In this document: one piece after another, positions 17,696-24,116 of the stretch | Numbering within the stretch: position 1 is the stretch's first letter | Layout of the letters: each line of letters starts with the position of its first letter | Program-made: the position numbers and the translations under genes | From: Mesostigma viride | Lineage: Eukaryota; Streptophyta; Mesostigmatophyceae; Mesostigmatales; Mesostigmataceae | DNA length: 24,779 bases | Direction of reading: 5' to 3' | NCBI GenBank assembly: GCA_009746045.1 | Contig: RPFO01000056.1 | Span: 1 to 24,779, forward strand | The notes under the pieces: generated by a model | Told to the model about the DNA's origin: nothing | Database searches by the model: none | The model's input: the letters and a program-made list of their open reading frames with translations, nothing else

Positions 17696-18090
17696 GTATT
17701 CGCGTTTGAACGTTTCCCAACCTTGAGATCGTCCTTGTACCTCTCGTATTCGTGGAGGTCAGACTTGATATGATCTATCATCCCATCGAATGCCAGGTTA
17801 GAGTAGACTTCCATCGTCATAGCTGGTTCCGGGAGCTCCTTGTATTTTGGCTCCGTGTGGGCACTCCCTGAAATGAGGTACAGCTTGTCGAATGAGTTGT
17901 TAGCAAAGTAAGCCTTCGCCATGTTGACTGCCGATGTAGTTTTCCCAGACCGTCGAGCTCCGCAGAAGTTTGCGATGAAATGAAGACTCGGCATATTCGG
18001 TGGAGCAGGACGCTGTGGGGCGTATCGTTGCTTGATGTCTTTGTTCTCGAGTGAATGAATTCGTCGCTCTTCGATGATAGCCATTATCAT
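17632..18090 (-). CDS. Genome-packaging ATPase (FtsK/HerA, A32-like), N-terminal fragment
   Basis: This is the motor that would pump viral DNA into capsids. Walker A is CGARRSGKTT (43-52), preceded by the hydrophobic strand SLHFIANF. SFDKLYLISG is the next core strand. Sense is lost after KDDLKVGK (about 125), near 17712 beside short homopolymers (GTTTCCC), and resumes one frame over with FKREYVDG. Summed over three frames the protein would be about 290 residues, normal for PLV packaging ATPases. As written, the gene is interrupted twice. The start at 18090 follows the upstream gene's TAA by 12 nt, with AAAATGTCTTC between. Confidence 0.82.
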   Translation of the reverse strand: MIMAIIEERRIHSLENKDIKQRYAPQRPAPPNMPSLHFIANFCGARRSGKTTSAVNMAKAYFANNSFDKLYLISGSAHTEPKYKELPEPAMTMEVYSNLAFDGMIDHIKSDLHEYERYKDDLKVGKRSNANTWMGIKTQNSWTSPCTYALMQ

Positions 18091-18102
18091 TCTGAAGACA
18101 TT

Positions 18103-18628
18103 TTAATCGTCCAGACTAGCAAGGAGAGACGCGCGGATGGCGGCCATGCGCATCTCGTATGGCGTCATCGCGCAGGTGGCGGTGGTGAGGTGGGAGCTGT
18201 CGGGTCTTGATCGGGGATGGCGGAGAGTCCGGCTCTGTCTCCTTGGGCTTTCGACCCCGTCTTGGTTTTGGCGTGTCGGCGGGGGTTGAGGCGACAGAAT
18301 CTTCAGCGAGAAGGCGTTCAATGCGCGATTTGTTACGGGCTTCTTGCAGCTCCAGTTCGACTAGCCTTTGCCGCTGAATCTCCAATTCCTTTGCAAGGAC
18401 CTTACGTTTCGTTATCTCTGCCTCCTTTTCCTCGTTTCGTCTCTTCTCCCTCTCGGCTTTTGCGCGTTGCTGGTAAACTCTCATTTTGTCGCGAAGGGCT
18501 TTTTTCTGTTCATCATTCAGCGGTTGTCCCTTTCGAATTGTCTTGACCAGGTCAACCTGCTCTTCCCGCGTCTCGGCGAAGGTTTCGTCTTGGTAGCTCG
18601 TTGGGGTCTCTGAAGCCTCAGAGGCCAT
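18103..18628 (-). CDS. Coiled-coil protein with AT-hook, possible C-terminal frameshift
   Basis: The first gene of the minus block starts at 18628. Residues about 37-108 are a long charged helix (NDEQKKALRDKMRVYQQRAK onward, rich in E/K/R with Leu heptads). Residues 121-130 are KPRRGRKPKE, an AT-hook. In the starting frame the protein ends at 18116 after a His/Arg-rich tail that looks out of frame. Another frame ends at 18103 with AMTPYEMRMAAIRASLLASL, a more natural C-terminus. A compensating indel near 18170-18200 is likely. Possible roles are DNA binding or virion scaffolding. No family is recognised. Confidence 0.6.
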
Positions 18629-18652
18629 GTTTATATTCTAGGCAGATAATAA
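18629..18652. promoter_or_regulatory. 24-bp divergent promoter gap
   Basis: Only GTTTATATTCTAGGCAGATA plus ATAA separates the minus-block and plus-block start codons. It contains TATAAAC on the minus strand and TATATTCTA on the plus strand. Leaders must be near zero length on at least one side, or transcripts start inside the opposite gene. Confidence 0.45.
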
Positions 18653-19939
18653 ATGGTAGTGATTTCGACTCTCAACCGGCCCATAAACCTCGCAACCGGC
18701 TTGACGGTCGACCAAGAAACAGACGCGCGAATCGCAAGCGTTGAACAGGACATTGTAGCGTTGCAATTATCCCAGGTTCATCCATTTGACTTGCATACGA
18801 TTGTTGATGGCGTGCGGGTGTGTTACCCAAGTGAGCCAACAAGTTTGCGTTTAGGCGATGATTACGACGAGGAGACGGCCGCGGACCCTATCGAGTCATT
18901 TTTTAAGCTGGTAGTGGATGGGAAATCGTGGTTTAAAGACCAAGCCATATTCGAAAACATGTACGTAAAAAGCAGCTTCATAGACATCGAGACACCGAGC
19001 AATGGGGTCATGTCATTCCATTTTGACGCTGATACGCTCCAAGACCCAGGCCATCGAATACCGACCCGCACACAGCTAGACTTTCTGTTCGACAACTTGG
19101 GTATCGGCTATACTACTCTGACAAATCCAAACGCGCCATTTGTCATGCATTATGAAGATGGAACGACGGCTTCTCATGACAATGCCTTTAGCGTCATCAA
19201 TGACCAAGACGTGCGTGTTGAGTTGCCATACATCGTCAACAGCGGAGAAGTGAGCGGAATTTGCGATTTTGTCGCGAGAGACTACCAGTCCTCATTTTAT
19301 GCAGCGGGGAACAACTTGGTTAACCCAGATGTCGGATACCCGTATTTCAAGGACCTGTATTTTGGATATGGCGGGACGCGATTTTCGGGTAGCCCTTTGC
19401 TAGTCGAGCAAATCTCGTTTTCCACCATGAGAGACCACAACCGCCCTGCCGCGCTAACCGGGCGTTCTTTCACAATAACCCGATCCTATGCAAAACTCTC
19501 TAGCTGGAGAATTGGCAGGATCGATGAATTGAACGCTGTCACTTGGCTAGTAGTCACCTACCCTTTTCAGACGTATGAATGCATCCCAGGGCTTTCGATA
19601 GTACAAGGCATCAAAGATTGCGTCCCTAGCGCCTACCTGAGAAAACTCCCTTTGCGATGGTACATCAACAACGTTCGACTCACGGAGGCCTCTCCGACGA
19701 TTGGCGGGTTCACGCTATCTGTGAACGGAGGACTGCGTGGTGAGGATGCTCTAGTTACCAACTTGACAAGTACCGACACGGGAAAATGGCTGAGTTACGA
19801 GCTAGACCTCTTCGATGACTCTACCATTACCTCGTTTACGACTAGGAAGGCGGGGGTCATGGTAGGTGTCTCGAAACTTTCTACAACCTCTAGTGGGATA
19901 CGATCAAAGAGCAAGTTGTATCATACGCGAATCCAATGA
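18653..19939 (+). CDS. Virion surface/fibre-like protein, first part
   Basis: This 428-codon gene opens the plus block. Residues about 16-42 (TGLTVDQETDARIASVEQ then IVALQLSQ) form a short heptad helix as at the base of trimeric fibres. The remainder is rich in Ser, Thr, Gly, Tyr and aromatic residues in short alternating stretches, suggesting beta structure. TWLVVTYPFQTYECIPG (297-313) resembles QLVTYPVQLYGVLPA in the next gene, so the two share a module. No signal peptide or enzyme motif is seen. The end overlaps the next start by ATGA, and the last 15 or so residues (IRSKSKLYHTRIQ) look out of frame. Confidence 0.6.
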   Translation: MVVISTLNRPINLATGLTVDQETDARIASVEQDIVALQLSQVHPFDLHTIVDGVRVCYPSEPTSLRLGDDYDEETAADPIESFFKLVVDGKSWFKDQAIFENMYVKSSFIDIETPSNGVMSFHFDADTLQDPGHRIPTRTQLDFLFDNLGIGYTTLTNPNAPFVMHYEDGTTASHDNAFSVINDQDVRVELPYIVNSGEVSGICDFVARDYQSSFYAAGNNLVNPDVGYPYFKDLYFGYGGTRFSGSPLLVEQISFSTMRDHNRPAALTGRSFTITRSYAKLSSWRIGRIDELNAVTWLVVTYPFQTYECIPGLSIVQGIKDCVPSAYLRKLPLRWYINNVRLTEASPTIGGFTLSVNGGLRGEDALVTNLTSTDTGKWLSYELDLFDDSTITSFTTRKAGVMVGVSKLSTTSSGIRSKSKLYHTRIQ

Positions 19940-21930
19940 GGATAGCAATTACAGCACTGGCGGACCCTGTCGTTGGGTGGGGGATGAACCTCGAAAACCC
20001 AGTCAGTTTCAACTTGCATATAGAGGGGGGTGTCAAGGCAACCTTGTCAGGGATTAACTATTTCACGTACACACCAACCGACCACGAAAGCGCTAATACG
20101 GACATTTATTACAGCTTCACATGCCCAAGAGACTACCCCAACCTCTCTGGGGAGAACGCGACAGTAGAAGGGACTCATGACACCCTTCGCAGTTTAGACG
20201 TCCTTTCTCGTAATATCTTCACGACTTCTCAGGCAGAGTCATCGAAGTACTACTTTGAACCGAATGACCCCACGAGCTTTTATTTGATAAAAACAGCCAC
20301 GCCGGCTCCATCAAAGTGTGTCGTTTTTGCAAACGAGTTAATAGACGGTCCGTTCTGCATGTGTTTTCGCATGTATCTTGGAAGCAATGACGCTTTTGTG
20401 TCATTTGCTGAGAACACGATGAGTTTATCTGGAAAGTATCATCCGGCCGTTACGGACGGACACTCAAATTGGAGAAACGCTCAAACGACCCATTGGGCCA
20501 TGCTTGGGGTCAACCTTCACCACTCCGACTATGCTCTCGACCTGTATGACAACCTCAAGGCAAGAGTGCGATACACACTCAATAGCTCGTGGAGGCAGCA
20601 GTTGAGTTACTGGGTTGCGTTTCGACGACGGTCTGACGGAATAGTCGAGAGGTATATAGCCAAGACACTCCCAACTAGGATGAGTCAGATGACAAAAATC
20701 TCAAACAGCGCCGGGATTTTCACATCCACGCCAACAGATATCATTGATCCATACGTGCCAATGCCCCTACGGCCAGTTATGCACCTGTCAGGAGAATACC
20801 ACGCCATTGAAATAGCGAACATCGAAGACGATCTCACGGCTGTTGAGCTAGATTCCATCTTCACGAATAACCCCTCCGGGACCTGTACAAAGGGAGGAGA
20901 TGTGATCCAACTACGACACCGGGGCACCGCGGGGCAGAACTGTTCCATCTTCGGCAAGTATTCCGTAACAAAGCCAGTGCCTGGAGCTACCAATCTATGG
21001 TTCAAGGAGCTCACGTTGACGGATGAAAGCATGATTCACACAGTGGTCAAGTGCCCAACAACGTCTTATGAGGCGCAACTCGTGACGTACCCTGTCCAAC
21101 TCTATGGAGTACTTCCAGCCCGTCAAGCCATTAAGAAGTTCAGCGTTGTCATGGGGTTCGACCCGACAAAAGTGAGCAATGTTGCCGGGCAGGTTACATG
21201 TGTCTTTGGAGCGGAGTGGGCAGGGGGTACAAATGTCTTCACCCCAGGGACAAACACGGTAACCATCACGTCCACCCTCGCAAACACGTTTGTACCAGTC
21301 GTTGGTGGGCTCACTCACCTTGCAACGGTCACATTTGCCACTGTGCTCAGTCCCACCCTTTCTGGACCCGGTGCTCTTGTCCTCGATACGAGCGTGTGTG
21401 GGTATTATGACAACGCATTGGTGCTAATAGGCACAACTCATGGGTTAGACGTCGCCCAGTTCACTGACATCAACGAGACGCGGAGGATATCCCACACCAT
21501 CCCCGGTCTGCGGCCTCCTGTGTACGACTACTTCATCCCTCAGCTATGGCACGGTACCCCCACGGCCACGCTGTCATTCCACGACCCAGCCAACCAAAGC
21601 GAGCTCACTTTGCCAACGTCCTTGGAGCACGTGTACCTTCGCGTCAATTTCACGGGTGCCTTACCAACCATCCTCGACCTCTCTAACCCTTATCGAATGA
21701 AGGCAAAAGCAGTGGGAACCGGGCTCCCATTCCTGATATTCGCGCCTTATTGGTCCGTCGTCCCCGGGTACACAGAAGATGATGGCAAGTTCCAAATCCT
21801 GCTACATTTAAACCGGATCCCACCAACAGGCTACTCTGCCCCTATCACCCTATCCAACAACTTCTGCAAATCCCGAGCTGGGACCGCCGCAACGGCTGTG
21901 TCGAAGACGATCACGTGGACGAGCGCATAA
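19936..21930 (+). CDS. Virion surface/fibre-like protein, second part
   Basis: This 664-codon frame is rich in Thr, Ser, Pro, Asn and aromatic residues and predicted mostly beta (for example ANTFVPVVGGLTHLATVTFA). LVTYPVQLYGVLPARQAIKK (382-401) echoes the first part. The stretch TCVFGAEWAGGTNVFTPG onward is typical of extracellular-type beta domains. The same frame reads sensibly for 14 codons upstream of its ATG (WDTIKEQVVSYANP), to a TAG at 19891-19893. It may therefore be the continuation of the preceding gene, about 1092 codons in all. Tail, fibre or spike is inferred from composition and position only. Confidence 0.6.
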   Translation: MRIAITALADPVVGWGMNLENPVSFNLHIEGGVKATLSGINYFTYTPTDHESANTDIYYSFTCPRDYPNLSGENATVEGTHDTLRSLDVLSRNIFTTSQAESSKYYFEPNDPTSFYLIKTATPAPSKCVVFANELIDGPFCMCFRMYLGSNDAFVSFAENTMSLSGKYHPAVTDGHSNWRNAQTTHWAMLGVNLHHSDYALDLYDNLKARVRYTLNSSWRQQLSYWVAFRRRSDGIVERYIAKTLPTRMSQMTKISNSAGIFTSTPTDIIDPYVPMPLRPVMHLSGEYHAIEIANIEDDLTAVELDSIFTNNPSGTCTKGGDVIQLRHRGTAGQNCSIFGKYSVTKPVPGATNLWFKELTLTDESMIHTVVKCPTTSYEAQLVTYPVQLYGVLPARQAIKKFSVVMGFDPTKVSNVAGQVTCVFGAEWAGGTNVFTPGTNTVTITSTLANTFVPVVGGLTHLATVTFATVLSPTLSGPGALVLDTSVCGYYDNALVLIGTTHGLDVAQFTDINETRRISHTIPGLRPPVYDYFIPQLWHGTPTATLSFHDPANQSELTLPTSLEHVYLRVNFTGALPTILDLSNPYRMKAKAVGTGLPFLIFAPYWSVVPGYTEDDGKFQILLHLNRIPPTGYSAPITLSNNFCKSRAGTAATAVSKTITWTSA

Positions 21931-21951
21931 AAATCTCTCGCATAAGTAAAC
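21931..21951 (+). promoter_or_regulatory. A-rich/TCT motif before the zinc-finger gene
   Basis: AAAATCTCTCGCATAAGTAAA directly follows the TAA stop and precedes ATG 21952. It resembles AAAAAATATCTGTG before 22725 and AAAATAATCTAAGC before 24117. Confidence 0.4.
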
Positions 21952-22695
21952 ATGCCACCAAGGAAAACGAAACGCGGCCGACGCTCAGGACGAAAACGCG
22001 CGCCTACCACTACGACGTCCACAAGAGTCTCCTCTAGGTCCTCCAATTCCGTCAAGAACACGATCGTAATCAACTCGCGACCACACAGAGCTCCCGCTGC
22101 CAAGGGGAAAGTAGCGGAAGCTCGCGGGTTCAGAGACGCGATTCTGTTGGCGGCCCTGTCCAACGTCGCGCAACCGGTTCGCGTCCCGATGATGCCAATC
22201 GACAACTCATTAGGAGGTGGCGTAAGCGTCGCCACACCAGCAACCGCGGCTGGCGGCGCGACGACGGCAGCTGCTACAACATCCGATGAGCCGGTTGTAG
22301 TGGCGCCACCGGCAGCTCCCGCTAGAGCAACAGGTCTCAGGGTCGGTAGAAGGTTGAAGATATACCGAGGTGGTGCGAGTGGGAGGAAGGAGACGGCGGA
22401 AATGGGAACGGATCCCATGTTTGTCTTCGGTGAGACCGCGGTGCCTAGAGAGCCAGCGCCACCTTTGACATCAGATACCGGAACCGGACCTGCCCGGTTT
22501 CCGTGCACCGAGCCTGGATGCACGAGGGACTTTAAAAGCCAAGGCGGAAGGACGACTCATATCAACAGAATTCATAAAAGGCCCCAAGGCAGGACGGTGG
22601 GCGGTGAGCCAGTGGTAGTTGGCTCGGGTGGAAGAGAGAGGATGAGAGCAGCCAGGTTAGCTGCCTTGGGAATGGCTACGGGTATCCGTGCCTAA
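21952..22695 (+). CDS. Basic virion-type protein with one C2H2 zinc finger
   Basis: This 247-codon gene begins with a strongly basic tail (PPRKTKRGRRSGRKRAP), apt for DNA condensation or nuclear import. An Ala/Thr/Pro-rich linker (about 90-125) follows, then a basic segment GLRVGRRLKIYRGG (128-141). A single C2H2 finger has C185, C190, H203 and H208 (C-x4-C-x12-H-x4-H) in the sequence CTEPGCTRDFKSQGGRTTH. It sits among structural genes, so a core/DNA-packing protein or late regulator are the best guesses. The intact frame and the TCT motif upstream support expression. Confidence 0.72.
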   Translation: MPPRKTKRGRRSGRKRAPTTTTSTRVSSRSSNSVKNTIVINSRPHRAPAAKGKVAEARGFRDAILLAALSNVAQPVRVPMMPIDNSLGGGVSVATPATAAGGATTAAATTSDEPVVVAPPAAPARATGLRVGRRLKIYRGGASGRKETAEMGTDPMFVFGETAVPREPAPPLTSDTGTGPARFPCTEPGCTRDFKSQGGRTTHINRIHKRPQGRTVGGEPVVVGSGGRERMRAARLAALGMATGIRA

Positions 22696-22696
22696 A

Positions 22697-22724
22697 AAAT
22701 ATCTGTGTGTGATAATATTACGCA
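22697..22724 (+). promoter_or_regulatory. A-rich/TCT motif before the 76-aa gene
   Basis: The minimal spacer after the preceding stop contains AAAATATCTGTGTGTGATAA and then TATTACGCA before ATG 22725. Confidence 0.4.
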
Positions 22725-22955
22725 ATGGATCCAATTTTCACAGAGTCTGACCTGATCGAGATTTCTCAGTGGATGGTACTGTACCCTAGCATGCCACGAG
22801 AGTTCATCGAGGCCGCGTTTTTGTATTGTAGAAAGAAACCTATGACTGGGAAAGGAAAGCGCGCTCTCAAACGCGCTTTCAAGGACGCAAAAGAGGGCGA
22901 AGTGGTAGTTCTGAATAGACCCGAAATCAAATCGGAGTTGATGGTAGAGAGCTAA
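22725..22955 (+). CDS. Small conserved-looking viral protein, unknown
   Basis: This 76-codon protein has an acidic helical N-terminus (DPIFTESDLIEISQWMVLYP), a central aromatic stretch (EFIEAAFLYCRKK), then a Lys-rich helix (GKGKRALKRAFKDAKEG). No transmembrane segment or metal site is seen. It ends 4 bp before the minor capsid ATG. Tight spacing between a structural gene pair supports it as real. No family is recognised. Confidence 0.6.
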   Translation: MDPIFTESDLIEISQWMVLYPSMPREFIEAAFLYCRKKPMTGKGKRALKRAFKDAKEGEVVVLNRPEIKSELMVES

Positions 22956-22959
22956 GCGT

Positions 22960-23799
22960 ATGAAAGACCATGTTCAAGAGACGATCCTTTTGACCCTTAG
23001 AACTGCTGACAGGGCGAGGGGTGACTTGGCTGCTCCCACGTGGGACATCCCCATGGGCCTTTTGGACGACTTCCACGACGTGGGTCTCGAGTTACTCTCA
23101 GTCCCATACGAGCAAGCGCACATCACTTCGAGAAATAACAAGTTCCTTTTCACCACACAAGTAACATCAGACACCCATGAGATATTTCTCCCCCACGGCT
23201 CATACACGTGTTTGGAGAACAGGGCCAACATTGAGAACGCACTACGAGTGCACGACCCTGGGATGACGGTGACATACGATCGCGCGAAGAGCAAGTACAC
23301 TTTTTCATCTCCCAATGCGTTTTCCATCCAGGTCTCTGAATACGCAGGAAGGGTACTCGGCCTTCTCCCACTAGCATACCAATCCACGACGTCTCTCACT
23401 TCGAACAGACCTGCCACAAACGGTCGGTTGAGCTCCGTGTTCGTGTACACCGACCTAGTCCGCGGGAATGTGGTATCTTCCCCCCAGGGCGCCCAGTATG
23501 GCGGGCTCCTTGCCGTCCTGCCAGTGATGTCGCAGTACCTGGAGCCCATAGTGTGGATGTCGTACCAGCCTCTGTGGCAGCATTTGAGAGAGTCGCCAAC
23601 TTCCATCTCGTTGCGGTTGTTGGACGAGGATGACCAGCCGATAGACGTGTACACCGACTGGGTTGCTCAGCTAGCCTTCCGCATCTCGCCGCAGAAAGTG
23701 ATCGGCTCAGAGGCCCGCAAGATATCGCGGGTCTTGAAGTACGTCGCGCTCAAGGACCCAGACGACAAATTTTCTCAGCCTATACCATATCAAAGTTGA
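22960..23799 (+). CDS. Minor capsid protein (penton-like), PLV type
   Basis: This 279-codon protein lies just upstream of the major capsid gene, the usual PLV/virophage neighbourhood for the penton protein. The N-terminal 40 residues or so are linker-like. A middle domain includes NKFLFTTQVTSDTHEIFLP and TVTYDRAKSKYTFSSP. The C-terminal half ends with TSISLRLLDEDDQPIDVYTD followed by WVAQLAFRI, the 'L.LLD.dg..id' strand pattern typical of penton/minor capsid proteins of PLVs and virophages, consistent with a single jelly roll. The frame is intact. The assignment is from pattern and context and is not alignment-proven. Confidence 0.75.
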   Translation: MKDHVQETILLTLRTADRARGDLAAPTWDIPMGLLDDFHDVGLELLSVPYEQAHITSRNNKFLFTTQVTSDTHEIFLPHGSYTCLENRANIENALRVHDPGMTVTYDRAKSKYTFSSPNAFSIQVSEYAGRVLGLLPLAYQSTTSLTSNRPATNGRLSSVFVYTDLVRGNVVSSPQGAQYGGLLAVLPVMSQYLEPIVWMSYQPLWQHLRESPTSISLRLLDEDDQPIDVYTDWVAQLAFRISPQKVIGSEARKISRVLKYVALKDPDDKFSQPIPYQS

Positions 23800-23800
23800 A

Positions 23801-24088
23801 ATGTTTGATCGAGTCTTCGGAAAGGTCGCCTCTGTCGTTCGTAAAGTCGGCCATGCTGCGGGGGATGCTATTCGAAAGGTCGGCCATGGCGCGCGCACGG
23901 CACAGGCTTTGTTGAAGACCGCGGACGCCGTTTTTGGAGGGGTGCCAGGAGAAATCGTGAGGAACACGCCGGTGCTCAGCAACATCGCGGGGTTCGCGGA
24001 CGCTGGGTTGAAGGCACTCTCGAGCTTTGACAAGAGGGTCGAGGCTCACCGACAAGACAACCCATTACTAGGAGAGATCTTACGGTAA
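23801..24088 (+). CDS. Small amphipathic, possibly membrane-active virion protein
   Basis: This 95-codon gene starts 1 bp after the minor capsid stop. The basic amphipathic N-terminus FDRVFGKVASVVRKVGHAAG then AIRKVGHGARTA carries RKVGH twice (14-18 and 25-29), followed by a Gly/Ala/Leu-rich centre and a charged C-terminus. The size, helix amphipathicity and place between penton and hexon genes recall adenovirus pVI/pX-like cement or lytic peptides, but only by analogy. No homology is demonstrated. Confidence 0.6.
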   Translation: MFDRVFGKVASVVRKVGHAAGDAIRKVGHGARTAQALLKTADAVFGGVPGEIVRNTPVLSNIAGFADAGLKALSSFDKRVEAHRQDNPLLGEILR

Positions 24089-24116
24089 AATAATCTAAGC
24101 ACATGGGTATACATCG
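24089..24116 (+). promoter_or_regulatory. A-rich/TCT motif before the major capsid gene
   Basis: AATAATCTAAGCACATGG follows the preceding TAA, and ATG 24117 lies about 20 nt after the TCTA. An earlier ATG at 24103 is in another frame. Confidence 0.4.

Noticed and set aside
21831-22523. 230-codon minus frame opposite the zinc-finger gene
   Set aside because: It is antisense to a gene with a clear C2H2 finger, and its Val/Ala/Thr composition mirrors the opposite strand.
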